Below, one piece after another: positions 55,505 to 64,000 of a stretch of 64,000 bases of DNA. Position numbers and translations under genes: made by a program. The DNA is from Antilocapra americana (lineage: Eukaryota; Chordata; Mammalia; Artiodactyla; Antilocapridae), in NCBI GenBank assembly GCA_007570785.1, contig ML662442.1, positions 32,422,691-32,486,690 of the forward strand. Reading direction: 5' to 3'. The notes under the pieces were generated by a model. That model saw only the letters and a list, made by a program, of their open reading frames with translations, was not told where the DNA came from and did not search any database. Every line of letters begins with the position of its first letter. Position 1 is the stretch's first letter.

Positions 55505-56026
55505 TTATACGAAGATATTAGCTTTAACAAGCAGTGTTTTGGTATCATTTTCAATTGTATATCCTCTCTCTCCTACAGAATCTCCCAAGATTTTTTGAAG
55601 TTCTTGGGCATACCATGTATGCTCACAAATTAGTCCTCTATGCCGTACATATTTCTCTTCTCTTTTGCTCCAGCTTTTTCTCTGCTGTGGAGGCCTACGA
55701 TAGCTGTGAAGCTGGGTCTCCTGCTGGCCAGCATCCCACTGGGAACCATTTCCTCTGTTGTGCACTAAGCAGCTTAATTTGATACCATGGTCACCTTCAA
55801 GCCCTATCAGTGCCTCAGCTGGGCACAGTATCTGACAGGCGCTGCTCATACCTTTGCTCATGAGCTGGGACTTTGGAGGTTCTGCAGTGTTAACATGCTC
55901 TTTGGAGTCCTTGGACCCCCAGTAATGGGTTACATTCTCAGCAGGGACAGGTAGATAAATTTTGCTACTTTTTTCTATCTTACACTTTAATGTTTCATAG
56001 AGGTTTTGATTAAATACTTCTCTCAA
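55505..56026 (-). other. longest non-repeat open frame (173 codons), unproven
   Basis: The minus-strand frame stays open from about 56047 (just after a stop) to a stop at 55505 and lies outside any repeat I recognise. It starts with LREVFNQNLYETLKCKIEKS, has a basic middle (RRPPQQRKSWSKREEKYVRH) and an acidic C-terminal part (QELQKILGDSVGERGYTIEN). No signal peptide, membrane segment or known domain is visible. The first codon of the listed frame is TTG, so it would need splicing from an upstream exon, yet I find no clear acceptor. It could be a large coding exon, an old processed fragment, or chance. Confidence 0.25.
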
Positions 56027-56220
56027 TTTTAATTTTAGACCCTCTCCTTATATTTATACCAGCATGGATTGCAGAATAAAGTCAAGTGATGAGATACATC
56101 CTGTCTTGTTTAGAATAAAAAAATCTTTTTAACAACAAAGGGTTTATTTTTACTGCCTTGTATACCTAATTTCCCTTCCTTTAGAAAATACTCTCTCTCT
56201 GGAGATCGCATGTCATACAC
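56027..56220. other. unassigned sequence
   Basis: Pyrimidine-rich near 56176-56200, then the C-rich run. Confidence 0.35.
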
Positions 56221-56223
56221 AGG

Positions 56224-56249
56224 CCCCCCACCCCCCCAACCCCTACCCC
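56224..56249 (-). other. predicted G-quadruplex motif
   Basis: Four C-runs of 6, 7, 4 and 4 (56224-56229, 56231-56237, 56240-56243, 56246-56249) separated by 1 to 2 bases give, on the minus strand, four G-tracts with very short loops. This is the pattern of a stable parallel quadruplex, with an i-motif possible on the plus strand. Confidence 0.75.
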
Positions 56250-56253
56250 TGGC

Positions 56254-57185
56254 AGCTACTCTGTTGACTGTCATAACCAGTCAATATAACCACATCCCAG
56301 CTGGGCAAAACTTGCCATCCAGCTGGGTTGATGCACAGCTTCAAATGTGAGTTTTCTTGTGAACAGAATTAGGTCTCTGTACTTAGATTTTCTAATTTGT
56401 CCATGGTTAAACATAGAGAACTTGTGAGAGTGTGGCTTTAAAAGAGAGACTTCTTTCCTCCATAATATCAAGATCTATAGAAATATTTTCTTATTCTTTG
56501 CTGCAAATTTTCAGATAGACTGACAACCAGTAAAATAAAATCATCTTCCTAAAATGTATGCAGCCCAAGACCAGGTATAGAACTTCGACAGGGAAGATAA
56601 AAGACCCAAAGGAATAATTTTTATTTCTTCCATCCATGAATCAAAATAACATCTGAAAGCCATCTACAAGCTTATGTTCTAACTGGTAAAACAAAACAAG
56701 ACAGGACAAATCTTACTATTATTTGTATGATAAAGTATTGATTGCCTATACAACAGCCATTTTATCTTCATCCATGTATCAGAACCTTCATCTTTTTCGG
56801 TGGTAATAAGATAAGCCCCAAAGAATAAATTGCTCTCAGGTAATCATGCCTACTCCATCCCCTTTTGGCAATGATTGGCCTAAGGAAAGGCATATGACTC
56901 AGTCTGACAAAGGACATAAAATGGCCTTCTAGGAAGTTTCTTTCCTTCCTGATTGAAACAGGGAAAGCATACGAGGAAAGCCCACTCTCGCTGTTCTGAC
57001 AGCATTCATGCTTATACTTAGAGGTGGATGTTTTAGAATCAAGTGTTTAGGATTATGCGGGATAGGTCTAGAGCAGTGGCGATCAAACCCACGCTCACAT
57101 TTCTGGAGCGGCTGAATAAAGTCCTGAACTACCTACTCCCCTAATTTCATTCTCAATCAACAGAAGATTTCCTTACAGATTAAGT
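56254..57185. other. unassigned sequence
   Basis: 56800-57060 has an LTR-like feel (tgactcagtctgacaaagga near 56895) but I cannot assign it. Confidence 0.3.
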
Positions 57186-57425
57186 CATGGGTTGGCAAAA
57201 ACAACCTGCAGGTCAAATCCAGTCTACCACCTATTTTTATAAATAAAGTTTTATTGGAACACGGTTACCATATTCATTTATGTACTGTCTAGGGCTCCTT
57301 CCACTGCAGCAGCAGGGTTGGGTGGTTGTTGCGGAGACTACCTGGAACGTTTAATATATTAACTACCGCAAAGTTTAATATATTAACTATCAGCTCCATT
57401 ACATAAAAAAGTATGCCAATCCCTA
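57186..57425 (-). mobile_element. hAT-type DNA transposon fossil
   Basis: Reverse-complement of the family seen at 9590-9762: 'gggttggcaaaaacaacctg', 'ataaagttttattggaacac', 'ttcatttatgtactgtctag', 'ggttgttgcggagactacct'. The 17-bp 'gtttaatatattaacta' occurs at 57349-57365 and again at 57373-57389. Confidence 0.6.
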
Positions 57426-58130
57426 CATAAAGCCAGCATTAGTAGAATTTTCTATTATTGTTATATCAGTGGATCTAAAATAATAAAATTCCAACTTTAA
57501 ACATCTACATTTGTTGGATGAACAACCACATTAAGCCTAGACAAATTATTTTTTAAATGAAAAGCAGATTATACCAAGGAAAGATAAAGTATTTTGGAGC
57601 TTTTGTCTATGTTTTATTTAATTCATCCCCAAACCCCAGCCAATATTTTGCACTAAGATGAAATCATCATTTTAATTGTAGACTAGTAGGCTTTAATATA
57701 ACTTGACTTCTCCTTTCTAAATGAGATGTTTAATGGAAACACTTTAAGGACCCAGCTACTGAGTGAAGCACTATTGTTACAGCTATTTCAAAATGACATT
57801 TATGCAGACTATGTAAAACGTTCACAGTCATTAAAAAGCATCCCGTGGCCACTCATTTATCCTCTCTCAATCATGTAACAAAAGAACTAATCAAGATCAA
57901 GTCTTTGTAGCAGACTTCCCTGAAGCTCAAATAAGTCAGATTGATGCAAACACTCTTTTTAAAGTACTTAATGCCAATTTCTCTATATATGAACTAAAGA
58001 GTTGTAAAGTGGAATGAATTTGCAATGTTTCTTGGGGGGCTAAGACTTAACATCCCCCTCTTATTTCCTAATATATACAACACAGAAATATATATTTAAC
58101 ATGAACAATATTAATGTTAGTCAAACTGCT
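57426..58130. other. unassigned sequence
   Basis: AT-rich, nothing recognised. Confidence 0.35.
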
Positions 58131-58317
58131 GAGGGCTTCCCAGGTAGCTTGGTGGTAAAGAATCCACATGCAACACAGGAGATTTGGGTTCGATCCCTCG
58201 GTCAGAAAGACCCCCTGGAGAAGGGAATGGCAACCTGCTCCAGTATTCTTGCCTGGGAAATCTCATGGAGAGAGAAGCCTGGCAGGCCACAGTCCAGGGG
58301 TCACAAAAAGAGTCAGA

Positions 58318-58552
58318 ATAGACTCGTGGACTTTGTGGATGAGGGTAAGGGTGGGATGATATGGGAGAAGGGCATTGAAGCATGTTAATTGTCATGTGTC
58401 TAATCAATCGCCAGCCCAGGATTGATGCTCGGGACTGGTGCAGCGAGATTTCCCGGGGGGGAGGGAGGAGGGAGGGGGGTTCCGGAGGGGAAGCATATGT
58501 AAACCCATGGTGATATCATGACAATGTATGGCAAAAACAATAAAAAAAAAAA
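58318..58552 (+). mobile_element. ruminant L1 3' UTR insertion with 13-bp target duplication
   Basis: L1_BT-like 3' end: 'gtgggatgatatgggagaag', 'aggattgatgctcgggactg', a G-rich block (58455-58490), 'atatgtaaacccatggtgat' and an A-tail. 'aaaaagagtcaga' at 58305-58317 and 58553-58565 is the target duplication (its A-rich start blends with the tail). Confidence 0.93.
58455..58490 (+). other. G-rich block of L1 3' UTR (predicted G-quadruplex)
   Basis: G-runs of at least 3 at 58455-58461, 58463-58465, 58470-58472-type spacing and 58474-58479 continue to ggagggg at 58484-58490. The reverse-complement block is conserved in the L1 at 41401-41448. Confidence 0.7.
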
Positions 58553-58600
58553 AAAAAGAGTCAGACACGACTTAGTGACTGAGCATGCATGAGAATGCAT

Positions 58601-60621
58601 GCATTCTACTGAATGAGGACTTACTTATCCTTTCCTCTCTTAAAATTGTAAAAGGGTGCGCTATTGTTAGAACGATGGAACACCTCCTTCATACACAGCT
58701 TTCTTCTGTTAATCTCACTTCTGCTCTTCATGATTAAACTGTATTGAAAGACTTCTTCCATGATTCAAGAAGATTGTTTTTTAATATTTATTTTAATATG
58801 AAAGAAGGATATGCTCATTCATCATCAGAAATGTTAAAGCCACACTTCTTATCAACCATTGATGATGAATGGGAAGATCTTTCCATAGTACAGGAGAAAA
58901 TATTGCACAAATCTTCTTGAGTCTTACCACAAATCTCTCTTAATAAAATTCAGCTCATCAGTTTGCAGAATATGTCTTCAGTCATAAAAGATATAGTGAC
59001 AATGGAAGACGTTTCAGAGAAGATCTTTTATCTAGTTTTATTTTAATTGTGATTGAACTTATAAGTAGATAACAGGCACAACTGAAACCATATTAGTTTT
59101 TAACAGAGAAAAATTTAGGCCAAAAATATTTATTTTGAGTGGACAGCTTGTCATCTCATCATATAATCTGTTATTTATTAGCTATCAATTGAGTGTATAA
59201 ATAGTTGTAGATATTGGGTGAAATTGCAACAGAAAAGAAGCCAACAAACAATGTTCTTTTAGGAGCTAGAGTATACGTATATTAAATAAAAGATAATGCT
59301 GTGTTTGCTGAAGTTACTACACTATGCGGTCCTTCATTTTCTACCAAGCACTTGCTATACTTGGGGTCCTAATAGTTCCAGAGCTACAGCTGTGCACAGA
59401 GCAGTGCTCCAGTTGTCATGGAACTAATATTTAACTTGTCCCAGGGGTCTTCCATGTGTCCCTTGAGAATCTAGCCAGTACACAGAGTCGTATTTTCTAG
59501 CATCTAACAATTCTTTATAGGTTGGCAAAAAAACAAAAAACAAAAAACATGCTTTTTAAAAATTTAATGTGTTATTTCTTTATCTTCAGGAAAAAATGAT
59601 GAGGAACAAATTTGAATCAGATATTGCAGTCCAGATATTTTCACTAGCTGCTAGATCACTCTAAAATAAGGCTCTAGAACACTGATCTTGAACCTTGGAA
59701 GTATTAGGACTTCAAGAGTCAATTCTGTGCCAGAATCTTTGAACATATCGGGAGGTCAGTCCTGCACTGTTCATTCCTCTGATCTTCCATTGCTGTCACT
59801 TTACAGGTCAGATGTGCGGCCGGCAGACAGGCATTGCAGAGTTAACACATGATGCACATAGAGCGTGTCAATCCAGAACTGTGTGTCAATTCAGTGGTCT
59901 CTCCAGAGTTCAGGGTCATAGACAACAAAGCTCAGTCGTATTTTTTATGCCAGCCAAGCAAACATGCTTGAAAGTATGGAAGGTACAATACTCGAATGTT
60001 GTTGTACTTGCTGAGGAAATTGAGGCAGGTCTAAATGCCTTCAGAGTCAGCCCGTGAGATCTTTTGAAATACCTGGGTCAGCGTGAAATCTTCCTCTTAA
60101 ATGTTCGCCGTGTCCTGCCTTTATCTTCACTTCCTACAGTGCCATTCAGTTGGTTGTGGAGTTGCCTAGCATCTCCATAGATGCAGCATTTTGTCTTAAA
60201 ATCTGCTCTGATAACAAGGAAACAATATAGGTTTAAAATAAAGATTGTAATGAAGCTTTTAGAGTAGTAACAGTATGATTGAATACACTATCAAATTCCT
60301 TCCCATGAAATAGAGAACCTCTATAATGAAAAGGGAGAAAAAAATCCCAAAGGATGTATTGAATACAAATAATGGAATGAATAATTATAAAAAGACATGA
60401 AATTAACTCTTCATTGTTAAAACTTGCTTTTAAAACTCTTAGAATATTTAGGAGAGGTTTCTATTTTTATGTGAATAGGCTATATATGGCTTGTGTTGCT
60501 GAGTAAAAAATGAAAATCTTTCTGGACCCATATGATAGCATGTGAAAATGTATAAAAGTATTGTTAATCAGAATGTAATGTTTAGTCATGGTTTACTACT
60601 TAAAATTTAAATAGCTACAAT
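58601..60621. other. unassigned sequence
   Basis: About 2 kb, no named repeat. An 82-codon plus-strand frame (59812-60057) has no recognised domain. Short A-rich run near 59526-59549. Confidence 0.35.
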
Positions 60622-60637
60622 AGTTAAATAATCCAGC

Positions 60638-60818
60638 CTTCCCTGGTGGCTCAGTTGTAAAGAATCTGCCTGCCAATGAAGGAGACATGGGTTCAGTCCC
60701 TGGGTAGAGAAGATCCCCTGGAGAAGAAAATGGCAACCCATGCCAGTATTCCTACCTGGCAGGTTAAAGTCCATGGAGTCACAAGAGAGTCAGACACAAC
60801 TTAGCAACTAAAACAACA
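60638..60818 (+). mobile_element. Bov-tA SINE with 16-bp target duplication
   Basis: Head 'cttccctggtggctcagttg', B box 'gggttcagtccctggg', tail 'gtcagacacaacttagcaac'. The segment normally reading 'agaatcccatggacagagg' is deleted after 'cctacctggcaggtt'. Perfect agttaaataatccagc lies at 60622-60637 and 60819-60834. Confidence 0.96.
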
Positions 60819-60869
60819 AGTTAAATAATCCAGCTAAAAATATTGGTCTGTAAATCAGTCTAGTTCACT

Positions 60870-61085
60870 CAGTGTTTCTCAGACCTAGCACTTTTGATAT
60901 TTTGGGTCACATATTAGTAATTTTTGGTGTGAGGGACTATTGTGTATATTGTAAGAGGTTTAGCAGTATCCCTGGCCTCTACCACCTGGATGCCAGTAGA
61001 ACTGCCCCTGGCGGTGACAACTCAAAGTGTCCCCAGATGTCAAATATCTTCAGGGGGAAATATTACCCTGGGTTGAAAACCACTG
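60870..61085 (-). mobile_element. MER20 hAT DNA transposon, near full length
   Basis: 216 bp from 'cagtgtttctcagacctagc' through 'gtttagcagtatccctggcc', 'accacctggatgccagtaga' and 'gtgtccccagatgtcaaata' to 'gggttgaaaaccactg', the reverse complement of MER20 with both termini. Flanking 'agttcact' and 'agttaatt' (6 of 8) fit the 8-bp duplication made by hAT transposases. Confidence 0.88.
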
Positions 61086-61093
61086 AGTTAATT

Positions 61094-61823
61094 AAACCTT
61101 TTTAATCCTTTATTAGTATTCACATGTTACTGTAGCAAGCATAAAAGAGAGGTGGAATTGTGAATGGAGTGTAATGATTAATCAACTGATTCATATTTGT
61201 AAAAAATAACTGCTACCTGAGGTATGTTAGTAATTTCAAGAATGAGAGTAAAACAAACTCTAGCCTGACATTAAACCTAACAAGAACATAATTAAAACTT
61301 ATTTCTGTTATTGGAGAGCCACTTTAGGTTCTTGTAGACTTTGGACACACTATTAGTAATGTGATCACCATTCTGTAGATATACAGGGATATAGTAAATA
61401 TAATTGTAAAATTGTGTACCCCGAAATAAAGGTAGTAATTTCCCTTTCTTCTGCACTGATTAGACCATATATAGACTCTTGTGCAGGGCTCTGGCAGATC
61501 AACCAAATGTAGTGTACTTTGGAAGGAACAGAGAGATGTCAGGGAAGGGGCTCTAAGTTAAAGAAAAAATTTTAGCTATATCTGAAACATCATATTACAG
61601 AGGGAGATGGCCCATGGGATAGTTATTTAAATAAAAATAGATTGAAAAATAGAATATAATAATTTCTGTCAATAATTTGAAACTTTCATGTGGATGAATG
61701 AGTTACCTACACAATTTTTTTCTCCAGAAAGTAGATGTTTTGATAGGTGGTGTTTCTATGGTGGAAGACAAATGTATCCCACTTAAGCTAATTCTTCATC
61801 TCTAGGTCTCAGTTTCAATGTCA
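61094..61823. other. unassigned sequence
   Basis: Nothing recognised. Confidence 0.35.
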
Positions 61824-61907
61824 TTTTTTTTCTTTTTTCTTTTTCTTTTTCTTTTTTCCTTTTTTTTAATTAGTTTTGCCATACAATGACATGATATAGC
61901 CATGAAA
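61824..61907 (-). mobile_element. ruminant L1 3' tail, about 85 bp
   Basis: A long T/C-rich tract (degenerate poly-T) followed by 'agttttgccatacaatgaca' and 'tgatatagccatg', the reversed L1_BT-like 3' end. Confidence 0.8.
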
Positions 61908-62044
61908 AATGTTTTCCTTTGCCTTCTCTATGTAAATTAAATGTTCCATTATTACCTCTCATGGCTCACCTATCTTTTACGTCATTGGGCTTATCATACT
62001 GTGGAATTAAATATTTATTTAGTTGATTTTTTTTGACACTTATT

Positions 62045-62195
62045 GATTCACTGGAATGCAAGTCCTTAGAAGGCAGGTGCCCTGTGTCATTTGTGTGCCA
62101 CTGCAGTATCAGGAAGTTAGCTTAGGGTCTGGCACTTAGGGTGGGTTCACTAAATATGTGTTCAGTTAATAAATGAGCAACATGAACAATGTGTT
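62045..62195 (+). mobile_element. L2 LINE 3' end
   Basis: 'actggaatgcaagtccttag', 'aaggcaggtgccctgtgtca', 'ggtctggcacttagggtggg' and 'ttcactaaatatgtgttcag' follow the L2 3' tail closely. Confidence 0.75.
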
Positions 62196-62477
62196 TAAAA
62201 TAAGTTCTTCATAAAATAACATGCTTCGCATAAGGGCGCTTCCACAGTCATTATGATCTTTTTTTTATTAAACTGCAGAGGTAAAATAAAAACTGTGTAT
62301 TGGGACCAGCTGATACTGGCTCATGACTGCCAACTCTATAAATCTTTTCCAAACTTCAAATCGAGTTATGTCGGGATGGTAGCTTGAAAATGGTTATGTT
62401 GGAAGTATTTATACTACAGAAATAAGCAAAGACTATAATCAGGGATTTTTTTTCTTGGGGTAGGGAAGTGAAAAGTG

Positions 62478-62682
62478 CCCAAGTACTAGATCTCCAGTCG
62501 TGTCTGACTCTTTGCGACCCCATGGACTGTAGCCTGCCAGGCTCCTCTGTCCCTGGAATTCTCCAGGCAAGAATCCTGGAGTGGGTTGCCATTCCCTTCT
62601 CCAGGGGATCTTCCTGACCCAGGATTGAACCCAGGTCTCCTGCATTTCAGGAAGATTCTTTACCATCTGAGCCACCAGGGAT
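62478..62682 (-). mobile_element. Bov-tA SINE
   Basis: Reverse-complement Bov-tA, well preserved: 'cagtcgtgtctgactctttg', 'gaccccatggactgtagcct', 'ttctccaggggatcttcctg', head 'ctgagccaccaggga'. Spurious minus-strand frames of 79 to 94 codons run through it. Confidence 0.94.
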
Positions 62683-63051
62683 GGGGGAGGGGGTGACTGG
62701 CTTGTTGTCGAAGTTGTCGACACATCACTGATATTGAGGATATTGTTGTGCCAGCAAGAAAGTTAGGAAAGGGGCTTCCAATTGTTCTAAGTACTCTGAG
62801 TCTCTGCTTCTCCTAAAATAGCAATGCAGGAATTCAGCATTGGAAAATGGACGGTTAAGTTGTTTTAGAACCACTCTCCTGCTGAATAAAAATCGCCAAG
62901 GTTACATGGACTTCAAAACTTTTCTAGTCCTTCAGGGATAATGCTTTACTGACCATGGGTAGGGGACTAGCACACTGGAATGATGAGGTAATGATGGGGG
63001 CAGAATTCCTTTGCCAACCTAAGAAAGATCTATATTCACTTGAAAAACATC

Positions 63052-63069
63052 TCAAACAGACCCTTTTCT
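63052..63069. repeat. 18-bp target-site duplication, left copy
   Basis: tcaaacagacccttttct, identical to 63315-63332. Confidence 0.92.
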
Positions 63070-63314
63070 TTTTTTTTTAATTAATTTATTTTTAAAAAAA
63101 TTTCCTTACATTATTGTGTTGGGAAAGAAAAACAAAAATACAGTATACTAATGCATATATATGGAATTTAGAAAGATGGTAACAACAACCCTGTATGTGA
63201 GACAGCAAAAGAAATGCAGATGTATGGAACAGTCTTTTGGACTCTATGGGAGAGGGCAAGGGTGGGATGATATGGGAGAACGGCATTGAAACATGTTAAT
63301 TATCGTATGTGAAA
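63070..63314 (-). mobile_element. 5'-inverted (twin-primed) L1 insertion
   Basis: Framed by perfect 18-bp duplications. Its left end is the T-run plus a reversed L1 3' end (attaatttatttt ... attattgtgttgg, to about 63121). From about 63122 the sequence flips to sense L1 3' UTR: 'cagtatactaatgcatatat', 'agatggtaacaacaaccctg', 'ggtgggatgatatgggagaa', 'acatgttaattatcgtatgt'. One end antisense and the other sense within a single pair of duplications is the mark of twin priming. Confidence 0.85.
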
Positions 63315-63332
63315 TCAAACAGACCCTTTTCT
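63315..63332. repeat. 18-bp target-site duplication, right copy
   Basis: tcaaacagacccttttct, identical to 63052-63069. Confidence 0.92.
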
Positions 63333-63599
63333 ACACAACAGACTTTTCTCTTGAATTTGAAGTGCCAAGATCAGCATAGGCACTATATATCTCAGTTTTA
63401 TTTGCTTTTCTTGTAATGGGCTGATCAGAACATAACCCCAAACTGGAAATGACAGTGAAATATTTGGAGGTTTAAGTATAGATATTTTATATTGTCAATG
63501 AAGTCTGGATTCTTATACTTTTAAAATCACTGGTGGGAAAAATAATATGGTAAATTAAAAGCAAAACTTAATGGCATTTTGATGCCTTATGTAAATAAG

Positions 63600-64000
63600 C
63601 TGTATATTCCAATTACAAGACAGACTTAAACTCCAAATAACTTCAACCCATAAGGTGAAAATAAAAGATATACTGTAATCAGAAGGATACAGAAAGTTCC
63701 AAATTAAAAAGATGCAGGAGAATGTTTCTGTAACTACATTAACATCAAATAAAAAATCTTAAGTTAAAAATAATGTTAATAGAAGGGCATGTTGCATAAT
63801 GATAAAATGTTTAATTGACCAGGAAGATATTATCATTCTAAATTCATATGAACCTAAGAACACATATGCAAACATAAGGCAAAAATTGACAGACAAATGT
63901 ACAATTATTGTGGGAGACTTCAACTAAAAACAAAAAAGCATTACAAAAGGGAACCAAAACAAAAGTTGATTTTTCAGAAAGATAGATGAAAATTTATAAA
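63600..64000 (+). mobile_element. old L1 ORF2 5' region, running off the window
   Basis: 'catgttgcataatgataaaa', 'gaccaggaagatattatcat', 'ataaggcaaaaattgacaga' and 'tacaattattgtgggagact' then 'tcaac' follow the L1 ORF2 endonuclease region (family: cactacataatgataaa, caagaagatataacaat, aatagtgggggactttaac). Diverged, with stops. The element is cut by the window end. Confidence 0.65.

Larger units (their letters stand above)
58131..58600 (+). mobile_element. Bov-tA SINE split by an L1 tail
   Basis: Head 'gggcttcccaggtagcttgg', good B box 'gggttcgatccctcgg', tail to 'gtcacaaaaagagtcaga' at 58317. After a 235-bp L1 insert the SINE resumes 'gtcagacacgacttagtgac' at 58559. Removing the insert and one target copy restores a normal SINE. 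Confidence 0.93.

Noticed and set aside
62356..62723. Minus-strand frames of 78-94 codons (LAWRIPGTEEPGRLQSMGSQ type)
   Set aside because: Known spurious reading of Bov-tA SINEs. The same peptide pattern appears at other Bov-tA copies here.

Overview
This window is nuclear DNA of a mammal, specifically a horned or antlered ruminant (Pecora). The evidence is the repeat content: BovB LINE fragments, many Bov-tA SINEs (a tRNA-Glu head joined to a BovB-type tail), tRNA-Glu CHR-type SINEs and ruminant L1 (L1_BT-like) 3' ends. These sit on an older eutherian layer of MaLR LTRs, L2, MIR, a CR1/L3 piece, MER5, MER20 and old L1. I cannot tell cattle, sheep, goat and deer apart. No complete protein-coding gene, RNA gene, promoter or CRISPR array can be supported. 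The window reads as AT-rich intergenic or deep intronic DNA.

Layout. 1-5.9 kb: two MaLR LTRs, L2, CR1/L3 and SINEs, plus a minus-strand exon-like stretch near 2.3-2.5 kb. 5.9-8.5 kb: a 1.1-kb block is present on both sides of a 400-N gap, almost certainly two unmerged contig ends. 8.2-9.2 kb: a 912-bp chimeric retroposon with a 16-bp target-site duplication lies inside a BovB. 11.0-12.4 kb: the longest BovB, with broken reverse-transcriptase motifs. 13.8-17.0 kb: old L1 with a nested BovB, then two MaLR LTRs carrying ruminant insertions. 17-31 kb: MIR, MER20, SINEs, a repeat-poor 2.3-kb block, two diverged direct repeats 1.6 kb apart, and a microsatellite. 31-42 kb: old L1, L2, SINEs, BovB, and a young L1 3' end that keeps the zinc-knuckle end of ORF2. 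42-58 kb: mostly unassigned sequence with minus-strand open frames at 43.3 and 55.5 kb and a strong G-quadruplex motif at 56.2 kb. 58-64 kb: an L1 tail inserted in a SINE, MER20, L2, a twin-primed (5'-inverted) L1 insertion, and an old L1 running off the end.

How it fits together. Nothing here forms an operon or pathway. The history is retroposition in trans: the BovB/L1 machinery mobilised SINEs, its own truncated copies and one chimeric transcript, mostly leaving A-tails and target duplications. The best leads are the assembly duplication, the chimeric retroposon, the recurrent insertion site inside MaLR LTRs, the twin-primed L1, and several unproven exon-like open frames. All family names rest on sequence recognition by eye, so subfamily labels are approximate.
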